This document shows, piece after piece, positions 1 through 13,400 of a stretch of DNA of 64,000 nt. The DNA lies in NCBI GenBank assembly GCA_026874595.1, contig CM049309.1, positions 5,912,576 through 5,976,575 of the forward strand, read 5' to 3'. Numbering within the stretch: the stretch's first letter is position 1; each line of letters begins with the position of its first letter. The DNA is from Sipunculus nudus. Lineage: Eukaryota; Annelida; Sipuncula; Golfingiida; Sipunculidae. The notes below the pieces were generated by a model. The model searched no databases, was not told the DNA's origin, and saw only the letters and a list, made by a program, of their open reading frames with translations. A program made the translations under genes and the position numbers.

Positions 1-489
1 GACACATCACAGCACGTGGTCCTGTTAGACGGTACCCCTTCTCACACCACACAAATATTGTATCGCCCGGGCGATGGATATTCAAGCGGGTTTGAATCGT
101 CATGTTCGGCGTTTGGCGGAGGGAAGCGCATCTTATTTCTGTTAAAGAAAAGACTGATTATGTATTACCTCTTTCCATCAATAAACAGACACTTATAGTA
201 ACCATTTTATGATTCTTCCAGGATAATCTGAGATAAACCTGACAAAAACTATGCCTGAGTTGCTGTTATGGCCATGCTGTCATTTTCTTTAAAGAGCACC
301 TTGGATAAAATTTATTATTTAATATAATAAATATTTGGGCATTTTAGATATTTATGACTATAAAGTTTTCACATAATGCAGTACGAAATTTCTGGTCGCC
401 CTATGACTCCACATCTGGAAAGTAATCGGTGCCAGAGTATCTATAGTCCAACCGAAAATTAGATAATGATATCAACATTAGAAGCATAC
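1..489. other. Intron sequence at the left edge
   Basis: AT-rich intron downstream of the last visible exon. I see no exon, repeat or regulatory motif that I can support. Confidence 0.6.
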
Positions 490-663
490 CTTCACAGGTA
501 GGGGCTTTTCCTTCCCATTGGCCGTTCTCCATACATTTCCTCATCTTGCTGCCGACCAGGTTAAAGTAGCGGTCACAAAAGTATTCCACGGTACCACCAA
601 ACGTGTACGAGCGACCCCGAACACCTGAGTGCGGGTTCCGGTCTGGGTACCCGCAGTTGACAG
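490..663 (-). CDS. SVEP1: SVEP1-like exon 28: sushi/CCP module 6; gene continues left
   Basis: About residues 1652-1709, phase 1-1. It reads [32 protein letters not shown], then [13 protein letters not shown]. Standard four-Cys sushi. The strong donor GAAG|gtatgc leaves phase 1, so the coding sequence must continue beyond position 1; vertebrate SVEP1 has more than 25 further sushi modules and C-terminal EGFs there. Confidence 0.93.
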
Positions 664-1253
664 CTTGAAAGATAGAAAAAACACTCATATCATTTTTAAT
701 TAAAAGTTTAAATCCACTTTTTCTTACTATACATACTAGCATATCACCCGTTTGTGTAGGCCCTGTACTTGCTTGAAGATGGTTCTGCAACTACACACTG
801 GAAAAATATTGTAAACGTTCTATCTATTTATGTTAATGAACCCTTAGGACACAATTGGCAAGGTCCCCGAGAGTTAAACCACGAAAACAGAGGAGTTCCG
901 TGAAAAATGTCGAGTGCCTTTGCCTAAGTGGTGTGACAAGTGATTACGGCTTAAGCATTCACAGGGCAATGGGAGGCTCCCGTTACATTTCAGCGTAGTA
1001 AGTCTAGTAATTTTATTTCATTCACGTTGAGTCTTAAAAAGATTGGTGCCGGATTTATGTGCATGATAATGTAGGGATTTATAAAACAGTGACTGAGCTG
1101 GACTTAGCAATCTTGCCAACCAGTATATACATATCAAGTGCATTATATAAACATACATATGTCGGGCATCCATAGACAGTAACATACTCAGAATAGAGGT
1201 AAAATTGTCTGACAAAATTTTGATCTCTCTCTCTCTCTCTCTCTCTTTCTCTT

Positions 1254-1318
<65 letters not shown>

Positions 1319-4300
1319 AATTAATCACGACGATAATAAGTACCGTCCATTCAGCCTGAAAAGAGTGTTGAATGCTTGTTATTTACGTTTGCATGAAGGC
1401 GTTCGTTGGGACCATTTCCCGTGGAGCTGACAGGTCCGATGAGCGGGCCCAACCAATGTATAACCAGCGTAACAGCTGAACTCCACCCGGGAACCGAAGC
1501 TTGTACCATTTAAATGCGTCGTCCCAAACTCTACCTTATCAGGCTGCAGACAACCTAAGATAATGGTAAACATGACATTATTATCAATGCTGGCAATAAC
1601 CATATAATTAGAAGCACTTAACACTAAACATGGTATCAGTGGTAATATATTGCTTATAAATGGCAATTAAATAGAACTGGTGCAAAGATGCGTATTTTTG
1701 GATTTGCCAGTATTGTAGAAACATTTATCAAAACAATGAGACAGACTGACAGACAGGCGGCAAAATTTGTACTTTATTTACACATGCTATGTAGCGATTA
1801 AACTGTCCTTTGTGGCGTGTTAGCAAGAATCCCAAGATTACTTCGAATTTCAATTATTGCATTGATCCAAACATATATGAGTTAATTTGTGTATTCGTCT
1901 TTAAAAATATAGGTATTAAGTACGTTGTACTATTTTGATATATATTTCTTTGCCTGTCTTTGGGTATATTGAAATAAGGGTGGTTTGAGGATCATTAAAT
2001 ATTGAAAAAACAAGGGACCCATGCTTCTCGACGCTCAGCTGCATTTGTCTATAAGGATATATGTTTATGAGGTTTTCCAAAATATTGGTCCTGTGATGGG
2101 TTTGAAGCCAACCTGTCTACCCAAACTGGAGTTATCATCCATAAACTACTTTGTGAATGGATGGGCCCTGTGACCATAACCTTTGACCTTGTGACCCCAA
2201 AATCAGAAGGAAACTTCCCCGTTTTGCAGGTGCACCACATATTGATGATGGAAAAATTGAGGTGAAAAGTTTGGCTTAAAATTAATCTTTCTAAAGTAAT
2301 GGGGCCTGTGACCTTGACCTTTGATCTCATGACCCCAGAATCAACAGTTCTTACTTTAGTAGTGGGCTATATATAAGTCAATTGTGAACCAATAATTCAA
2401 TCCAAACTGGTGTTATCATCTTGAAACTAATATGTGGATTGATGGCCCCAATAACCTTTTGTTCTTGTGACCCCTAAATCTATAAGTTACTTCCACTATT
2501 GGCAGGTGAGCAATATCTGGAAGATAGAATGTTTGGGACAGAAAGTTTGGCTAAAGATACATCGACAATCTTTTAAAGAAGTGGGTCCTCAGACCTTGAC
2601 CTTTGGCCATAAGACTCCAAAATGAAAAGGATTCTTTCATTATTGATGGGTCATATATAAGTCAAAATTGAAACCAATATCATCTTGAAACTAATATGTG
2701 GATTGATGGCCCCAATAACCTTTTGTTCTTGTGACCCCTAAATCTATAAGTTACTTCCACTATTGGCAGGTGAGCAATATCTGGAAGATAGAATGTTTGG
2801 GACAGAAAGTTTGGCTAAAGATACATCGACAATCTTTTAAAGAAGTGGGTCCTCAGACCTTGACCTTTGGCCATAAGACTCCAAAATGAAAAGGATTCTT
2901 TCATTATTGATGGGTCATATATAAGTCAAAATTGAAACCAATATGTCAATCCAAACTGGAGTTATCATCCAGAAACAAATATGTGGACAGATTGGCCCTT
3001 TGACGATGACCTTTGACCTTGTGACCCCCAAATCAATCAGTTTATTGGCTGCTCAGCTATATGTGCAAAAAATTGAAACATAATCTTCCCCTATTAACAG
3101 GTTAGCAATATCTTGAAGATGGAAGGTTTGGGATGAAAAGTTTGGCTTCAAATGCATATGCATTCTTTTTAAAGAAATGAGTCCTGTGACCATGACCTTT
3201 GACCGTTGGATCCCAAAATCCACACGGTTCTTACTTTAGTGGTGAGTCATATATAACTTAAGTTTGAAACCAATAAGTCAAACTAAACTGGAGTTATCAT
3301 CTGAAATTTAATTTGTTAACAGATGGCCCCTGTGACCTTGACCTTTGACCATGTGACCCCAAATTCATTTATGTTCTCCCCGTACTGGCAAGTCAGCTTA
3401 ATGTGCAAAATGGAAAGAATGGGATAAAAAGGTTGGCTTAAAATGCAGCCATAATCTTTTTTAATGTGGTGCCACCACTCTTCGGGAACTGACAAAACTA
3501 GTCATGGTCAATATTCAAAGGAAGATCCAGGACAAACTATGCATTAATTATCAAGATATTGGAGGTTTTGTATTATATTTTTGATCATTCTTGGGGGGGG
3601 GGGTACTTTCAAGCCACATAGCTCGGAGGATATAGGTCGCAGTGACCTAATTTCTGGTTTCCAAGGAGATTTTTTATTGACCTCCCTGGATATTAACTTA
3701 GAAGTTTCTAGGTCCAGCTGTTACGATTTGTGCCCTGCTAACGGACGCCCGGACGGCCGGACGGACGACGGACAAAGCGCCATTCCTATATCTCAGTTGA
3801 CTTACAGTCAGCTGAGCAAAAAAAAACAATAAAAAAGACAGGTATGCCCACTTGATACGATAATTCTTTTAAATGTTGTCTCAACACGTTTGGCCATTCA
3901 AACAAAATTAATGTTCAACGGAATCAAACTACCCATATTTTGCAAATTTAGATAAGTAATAATCAGTTTTAATAATTCTTAAAAGTATAGAATATGGACT
4001 ACATTTTGTATATACTACATACTATTTCAAGAACTGTATTTACTAGGCAATCTGGCAATTTCCAGGTAGAATAAAAATAAAATAAAAATCTGCATATTGT
4101 TTTTTTCAAGGTCTATAGAAAAAATTGTGTGTGATGCTATGGAGACAAAACGGTTTATATGAAACAAACACTTTGCGGGGATTCTTTTCAACTGCATACT
4201 TTCAGTTATGTAAAATTATAGATATTGTAATAAATAGGAATTTGCGATTTTGAATTTTCGCATACGGTCACATGCTGAACGTGTATGTAAAAGAGGAACA

Positions 4301-7300
4301 TCAGAAGTAATATTTCTTCGTGATTTTCTCTGATTGAATTTGAAACCATCTGTATATACAAACCTCTGTATCTGCAAAACGCAGATGTTCGCCTTCTGAC
4401 CCGGCCACGTATACCAGCCAGAACATCAGGCCAGGCAAGCACATCGCCCACATACTCATCACAGGTAGTCACGAAACTGCGTGCCTCGCTAGAGTTTAGC
4501 ACGTGATCCCATATGTGCAGCTTACTGAGGTGACCAATGAACGTCTCACTACTACTGAAGTCCGAGCCTAAACGGTCTTGTTCCTGTCCAAGAACTAAAT
4601 ATCCTCCAGCTGAAAATAATAGAAACCTGATTATGCCAACCGAATATTGGACGATGAAAGTTTTAAAATGTGTGTCATCGCAGTTATTGTATTATCTTTT
4701 GTGATTATTAAGCCTTATCCCCAAAACAGGTATTTTTTCAGGTAGTACCATTTTGCAATATTCTTTGAATTTTTCATTTTAAATTTCATCCAAAATATTT
4801 GAGAAACTATAGACCATAGAGAACTATATTTTCTGCCACAAAAGGCACTCGTTTATGCGAGGTGGTATTACTGTACTAACGTACCGACTGTAATATAAGT
4901 TTTCATGCATTGCAAATGTTAAATCTTTGGTCGCGAGAAACATTTTTGTGGATTAACTTTTGAGTTTTGACGTTTTTCTCCGAAATATATTATTTCAGTA
5001 ATTGTCGTAGTGGAATATCCTCAAATACGACTAAGTTGACTGACACATTATACTTATTGTGACGGTAGCACTGGAACAACAGAAAGACCCAGTCCTGTTA
5101 AAAATTGAGAACTAAATGACATGTGGTCACCCTGAATGGAAGTATTAGCTGCCAATCCATGTCCTGAATCCTGGATTATACCATCAAGGTATACAGTCCA
5201 TTTGCCATTCTCGCTCTGCCATGTCACAGTCACGTGATGCCAGTCTCCGTCGTTTGCTGTGACGTCAGTTACTGCGTCTTCGTCGTTCACATATAGGACG
5301 AATCTACAGAAATGAGATTAAAAAAAACCTATGTAAAGTAGACAAATAGTAAAGTGAACGCTTACAGGCTTACATTAATATCATGAATTCATACAGCAAA
5401 TAAAAACCGTTAAGGGTCTGGTGACATACGTATTTGAAATCTTACCGTCACCTTAGTGATGTTACTTTTACACAAAATATGATTAAACATATTGGACTAC
5501 ATATACCAAAAATTACATTTTCCTGTTTAAGCCAACCAGAAATGCTTTGATAATAAAGTAACTTTACTTTAAAATATTTTGCTTAAAATGGTAAAGGGTG
5601 ATGGTTTCGTAATTATATGAACATATATAAGAACTTAAGTATTCGGTGCCTATTTAATTGTGAAGGTCACAAAAGAAGCTTCTGTATAATTATGCACTTT
5701 TAACATGAAACCAATCCAATGCCAAATGATGCCTGGTATTGTAAAACTAAACAACACAATCAGAGTGGTTCCATGTAACAATGGAACATAGGTATGCGAT
5801 AACTGTACAGAGGTGGACCTACCCTATCAAAGGTTCCTATCAAAACGAGGATCATAAATAACACTCAACCGTGGAAGAGGGATAAATGTCTGAATTATGT
5901 TATGAATAACAAATATAAGCTGACAGATAGCATTTGCATTACCCGTTGTAGTTGCTGATAGTTAGCGCGTTCTTGTGGTCTTTCGTCGCATAAGACAAAG
6001 GGGTTCCGTAGTTGTCTTTGTCATCTGTTTTCATCCAGAAGCTGAGGGCGACCTCTGTCAGGTTGGTGCGGAGGGGGCGCACTATAATGTAATCCGCTGT
6101 ACTCCTCCCCGTAAATTCGATGTCGAAGTTGTCCAACAACTCTGAAATAAAGACCCAGGTTTAATTTAAACATGGTGAACAAAATATTTTCCGTCGTATT
6201 GTATCATATATTATTCTTACAGTGTACCTTTGACGAATGTACAGTATAACTGTTAACAAAATAAAATATATAATCACGGATAAATTATTATAAAAAAACT
6301 CTTCGCTTTGCACAAATCTTTAAATAGGCCTTGTTCATTTAACAACTGGTCTTGTTAAGAATACATGTAATGAAAATGTAAACTAATAATATTTTGGACA
6401 GCAACTTCCAGGAAAAGTATGTCTTTACTTAATCGCACTAGACAAGCACAACACCAGAACGATACTTGTGATATAACAGCTCATCATATATAAAATGGAC
6501 AAGCACAACACCAGAACGATACTTGTGATATAACAGCTCATCATATATAAAATGGAATTCAATCCTAGTATAATTTAGGAATTTGGGCGTGGTCCAAAAG
6601 ACGGTTAATCGGCTATCAGACCTGCCGATATACGCCGATTTGCCACTAAACTCTCTCCGGAGTTTCTCGGGTTGCATTCGCGAGCCCTTGACAGGTTTAT
6701 TTTTCCAAGTTTCTTGAGCGTACACACGAAAACCCGGATGTCAAAGGTCGCATGTCGACATTATGGGGCACACGACTATTTCTTATCATACAGAACACAT
6801 AATCTGACTTACTGGTTTGGCAGTTTCTTCCTGTGTAAGACGGAGCACAGATGCACCTGAATCCCGCAACTCTGTCCACACACGTACCACCGTTGATACA
6901 CGGATCTGAAGTGCATTCGTCTATCTCCGTTTCACAATTGTCTCCAGTGTAGCCACTCAAACAATCACAGCTGCAATAAAACAAATAAAAACCTCTGTCG
7001 ACTAGAGATCTTGCCATACGATACACGCCTTAAAATATTTTACTTGAAAATGACTATTCGCAAGAGACTCTTCGATTTGATCTAACCATCTCAGCCCTTA
7101 TGCTCCTTAATCCTGCCATAAGCCTCAAAAACAGAAGGCTTTCCATGCCTATGGTTGCGAGAGCTGCACCCTTCCGCCAGAGGGAGTTTCTACTCGTACT
7201 CTTGCGAGACTGATTCTGCACAGTGTGGAGAGAGTGGTGGTGATTGACTGTTGACATTGCCAACGGCAACTTTACTTGTTGCTCGCAACTGCTCTCCTGA

Positions 7301-7428
7301 TTAATATTCATTTAATGAATATGCGACTAAGGTCACATAGAGTTCATGGTTAGATTAATTAAATAGTTTTTATCTAACGGTAACCTGCTCTTTTGGTCTT
7401 GAACTGATTTCAGGTGAAGAAAAATTAG

Positions 7429-7481
<53 letters not shown>

Positions 7482-10400
7482 TGAAAACACAGCTTTATAT
7501 TATCTAACCTGTATCCATTGACAAGATCGGAACACATGCCTCCATTTTTACACGGAGAGGAGCGGCATTCGTTAATGTTGATATGGCAGAACGCGCCTTT
7601 GTAACCAGGGGAACAGAGGCACGTGTAGGAGTTAATGGCGTCCCGACAGGTGGCGTTGTTCTGACACTGGTGCTGCAGACATTCGTCTACGTCTACCTCA
7701 CAGTGAGTACCTACCTTAGGAGAGATAAGCATTGCTATATCTAATCTTTCTGCCTGCTTATTGATACCATACAAACAAATGTAACACAAATCCATAACGA
7801 GTCAATATGATTTAACATAACATCAGATGTTTCAGTTAAATCATCAAAGACTGTCAAATAAATAATGTCAAATATATGATAATAAAAAATTATAGTCAAT
7901 GTATGAAGATCCTAATATTTTACCACCGGTTTACTTTCTCTACTACCTAAGAAGTATATATAATTTAATATTTATATTTGAGAAACGCACTTCTAATGAA
8001 TTCAATGGATAGCTGGACATGATATAAATTTACTCTGATTTCCCTTTTTTTCAGTAAGACAATATGATAACTAGTGTTGGAATCCTCGTAATAAATACCA
8101 ATTGAAAGAACATATTGAGCGCTTTGTTTACATTTATATGCGTCCTTTCAGCCAATGTTTTTCTCACCTGAGAAGCCGGCTGTGCACGTGCAGGTGTAAC
8201 CGTTGAAAGTATCCCGGCAGTGACCGCCATTAACACACGGGGATGACAGGCACTCATTGTAGTCATGGAGACACGTGAGACCTGAAGACGAAAGGTCAAA
8301 GCATTACAATCAGAGAACATGCGGAAAACGTTTCATGAGGGTTTACTGAAAACAACCGCACCCTCACTCCAATTTCGCTCTCGCACATTGAAGGGCGAAT
8401 CGATCATTGTGTAATTCTTTAGGTTTTTTTTCTTATAAAAAAATCAGTGCTAGAAAGCTAAATAATACTTATATTCGTTGGGAATATTTTTTTAGTTAAA
8501 AAGAAACTTTCAATTTCACGATGTCTTAGCCACAGACAGAAACTCAAACCCGAAGGAACAAAACACAAAACACAGGTGTCACCATATGGAAACGTAAAAT
8601 GTTAAGAACAATTTAGAGCAGAATCGCCATTGTGACATATAGTATATATATGATATAGGAAGTAAAAGAGCTTTGTAAAAGAGCAATGAGCATAGATTAT
8701 TAAGAAAACAGAAAGGAATATTATACATGCCTGTCCAGCCTTTAGCACATTGACACGTGTAACTATTCACTCCGTCCCAGCAGGTGGCGTTGTTGTAGCA
8801 TGGACTGCTCTCGCACTCGTCCAAGTTAATCTCACAGTTTATCCCTGAAATGATTTGTAATGTATAACTGCTAATTATATATTTGCCATTATTAATTCTT
8901 ACAAGAATGCGGCACACAGAATATTCATATCGTGAAACGGGTGGCGAATTTGCTAAACGTTATTTTTTTTAATATGAAATATTCAAACAATGCATGTCCC
9001 ATGACTAATGTGATTTTGATTTTTGATGACATTTTTTTTCGTCATTATCATCGTCATCAGATGTTCATTACTGTTAAGTTGATCCGACTTTTTTTTATCC
9101 ATTCGACAGTTATCCATCCGACAGCCTTTGTATAGAAAAAATAACCTTGAGATTATATCAAATATAGAAATACTTCATAAGTATTGTAATTATAACAATT
9201 TAATAAATATAGGGGCCTGGACAGCTGAGTGGAAAAAACGGTCGGCCCTCTCCGCTGGCGACCCGGGTTCGATTCTGGGAGTGGCTATGAGAGAGGGTTG
9301 TAGTTGCCCGTCCAAGGTCTGTGGTTTTCTCAGGGTCTCCGGTTTCCTCCACCATTACCGACTACCGAGCGCCAACATCCGAGCAATGGAGGGAGCCTCG
9401 CAATAGTTATTATCATTAGTTGTACAATAAATGTAAAATAAATAAAGTTTATAACAACAATTAAATATATAACACACCTGCCCATCCGGACTGACAGATA
9501 CAGACGTATCCAGTTCGCAGGCTGGTACAGCTGCCGCCATTTTGGCACGGTTCTTTGAAGCACTCATTGACCCGGAGTTCTGTAGTCGGTATTTTCTGTA
9601 ACTCCCAATCAGTCAGGTTTTCAACCCCTGGTTTATATAAATAATTATACATCATAAGATATTGCAACTTGCGCATATTTTAAAACAACTGTGCAATGAC
9701 CGCAGAAAAAGTAAGGCCTTTGAGGGAAAAAAAGTTGCACATGGACATGTGCAACAATTAGACAATGCCAATTAACCCAAAAGAGATTGCTCAACAATAC
9801 TGAAAACCCAAATATGTTGTTGCCATTGTAACATGAAACTGCTGAACGTCTTCTTTTTCGTGAGGTTTCTGGGGGGGGGGGTGACGGTTCATTGATCAAA
9901 GTTACATTTACATGTAAAGTAGGAAAGGAATTGTCTCTGAAGATGACATCTGACAGAACAATTTTTCTTACTAATAAGACAGACATGAAGATATACAAAC
10001 GGCAATTAAATTCTGGAGTGAATCTGGGCAAACATACGGGTGGCGGTAGGTGCCCTTTAGTGTTAATGTATTCTGACTTTCAGGTACGCCCTTTGGTTTT
10101 CACCACAGGCACTTGACACGATTTATTCACCGGATGAGCGATATTACAGGCATCACAGGGCCTATCGCCCGACCTCTAAATGAAGCTTAAAACAATCTTC
10201 CTACTTAAACGCTTCAACCCATGCTCCAAATTAAGGCATGAGTTGTAATATACAAGTACGAAGATTAAAAAAGTTGTTTCAGCCTTATGTAGAGGTGATT
10301 TTAGCATAAATTAGGTTGATGGGCAGTCATAGTAAGAGAACCATGTTTAATTGGTGGGATGGTTGGTTAGATAGGTGACGGGGGGATTGGCTCAGTGATG

Positions 10401-13400
10401 CTTGTAATATCGCTCACCCGATGCTCACCTGTTACTGAGCAGCACATTATCTTTTCATAAAATTTTTGTTTAAACTCGGACGCATATCCTGGAATAAATC
10501 GGGATTCAATGGAACCAGTATATACTTTACGCAATACAAAAGCGATTCATCTGCATAAAACTACTGAACGCACCTGTCATATTAAAATCTATTGAGTTTA
10601 TTATGTGTTATCAGCAATATTAAAGATGGTTACCTAGACATGCTGTAATGTTCACAGAGCCCGGGTTCATAGTCCTTACGCCGCCTGGACATTGTAGACA
10701 CGCGGCACGCCCAGTCTCAGGCTGAAAGTAGCCACGTGGACAGGGGAAACATGGCGCAAGTCCTGTCTTTGACACGTGACCCTCCGGGCATAACTCTGAT
10801 AAAAAGAGACATTAGCATGTTTTATTGTCAATTAATATGTAATGAACTGTTTTAAAAAGCATGGTGTTTATCCAAATGCTATTTGCTTAAAAATCACGTG
10901 CAAGTTACCAAAATATCAAAAGAAGTCGCATGTAGAATACAAAGAACTCATTCCAAGGGGTTTACCAAGTAGTCCTAAAATGTAAAAAAACAAGTGACCC
11001 ATGGGTCATGACGCTCAGCTGCCAAGCATGACCTGTGACATCATGGACTGAGATTCACAACTTCCAGTCAAATTTTGAAGAACCAATTTGCCAATTTGTT
11101 GAAAATTTTCTATGACAACAGAAATATATATCACCTATGTCTGGTTAAAACACAGTGAATTGATGGTCTGAGGAAAATGCATGATTGTTAAGCTATCAGG
11201 AACTATTCCAACAGCTTGCTTGAAACCTGTCAGTCTCAAAAGGAACACCACAAAGGGCAAATATAAGATCAAAATATATAGCAAAAATCAAGGAAATACA
11301 TGCAAGAATTATTGAGAAACAGGTGCTTCTGTATGAATTTTTATTCAATACAAGCCAACTGTACTGCACTTTTATAAATGATGGTAATATTTATTCAGAA
11401 ATATTTGACCCAATCCTTTACAAGATTACATAAATATACATCCAACTGCATTCACTTTAACTGTTCTTGAGATAATATGATCAAAAGGAATTAAAAGATG
11501 GTTGCCTGGTGGCCATATTGGACTTCTGACAAGTCTGAAATCAGACAACAAACATTCTCTTAATCGGACCAAACATTAAAGAAAAATTACTGAAACTGCC
11601 CTGGAGAAAGAATTTCTAAAGTGGCTAACTGGCACTAAATGGAATTCTGACAAGTATGACATTTGATATCCCACATTCTCCAATAAGAGACCAAACTTTG
11701 GGCAAATTATCCAGTAATAAATGCCCAAAATAATTCAAAAGGCATGTCCAGGCCCTCATATCAGATTTATAGATATGCAATTGTAAAAAGTGTAAGTCCA
11801 ATATTTTTTATTATAACTCTGCTTTTCAATGGGGTCAGCAGGGTAGGTAAACTGCCAAACCTGAAAGAAAAGAAATGCAGAAAGCATGACTAAGAGTCTT
11901 GAAATAAAACAAAAAGCCATCCTAAATCAAGGTACACATCCACATATTATGAGAACAAACACTTGCTTTTATATGTGGTGATATATATTAAAATATTCAG
12001 ATATCTAGGAAACTAAGTTTATTGCTAGGATTCCATAAATAAACTGCAAAATGTTCCCATCATCTTATAAATCAGTAGCTAAACCTTAATACTATACTCT
12101 CATAGTCTTAATGCCTGGCTGAATCATTCTGACAACAGTGTTTTTGTTATGAAGTAATGAGGTACTTATCACTGAGCCTTATCACTTAATAGGCTGATAC
12201 AAAAGGGAGTGATATGTCACCAGTGTCACTCACAATTACAGCCACACAGGGAGATGTACCAGCTGGAGTGGGATGGTTATATATACAAGAAAAATAGAGA
12301 TGGTCTATAAAATAAGTAATTGTGAACATCCCTGACCTATGACCTTGGCCTTTTGCCCATATATCAACTGGATTCTTTCTAAATGATGGGTAACTACTGA
12401 CCACTTAAATCTGGTGTAATTACTTGGCAACCAATGGGTGAATAACTTTGACCTGCAAATTTTTAACCTGCTGACCAGCTGACCCCAAAATCAATAAGTT
12501 ATTTATTCAAGCAAAAAGACCCATAAATATGAAGTTTGAGTCAAACTGAGTGATGCATAGATGTGGCATATGTGAAAGACTGAAGGTTTGGGTTGAACAG
12601 TTACACTTGAAATATGCTCACAAGCATTTAGAACAATTAAATATTGTGACCTTGACCTTTGACTTTTTGATCTCAACATCAATAGGCTTCTTCCCTTATT
12701 GGTAGGTCAGCCATATATGACAGATGGAAGGTACAGATTGAAAAGTTTGCCTGAAAATGACTCCACGCAAGAAGTGGGTGCTGTGAACTTGACCTTTGAC
12801 CTCAAAACTAGACGACCATAGGTCGAACGCTTGCCGGAAATCGGAAGTAAAACACAGACGGACAGACAGAACATATTGTCGGTTTTCTATTAATGGAATG
12901 ACTCTCAGGGACATTGCTGAGAATATGTGGCCCGTATAGAATGTCATATGAGACAAAAGAACAGGCAAGCAGACAAAGCTGACAACAAAAGACGGACAGA
13001 CAGACATACTGACTTTGTGAGACAAGATTGACACCAGATGACATAACCTGGTGATTGAGAAGATTCAAAGGAAGAAAATGAGTTATAATTTATGTAATTT
13101 AGATTTATAGTTTTGGAGGTGTGGCGAATTAATGATATACTTGGGAGGCTCGACTGTAGCGCCCTCTAGCAGACATATTCCGAAGACGACAAATGCGTTT
13201 CGTATTATTAGTGTATGACAGGAGATGTCCAAGTTTCAAAAGGATTCCGTCAAAGCTGTGGCCTGTAGAATGCTATATGTAAGGCGTAAGAACCATCAAG
13301 CAGGCGACTTTGAGGATAACGGACAAACAGATGGACACACTGACAAAGTGACAGAAGATTGAAACCATATGCCTTAACCAGGTTATGGAGAAGACTCAAA

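Noticed and set aside
9243-9305. tRNA gene suggested by the GGTTCGATTC B box
   Set aside because: No complete cloverleaf can be folded and the sequence continues into a SINE body.
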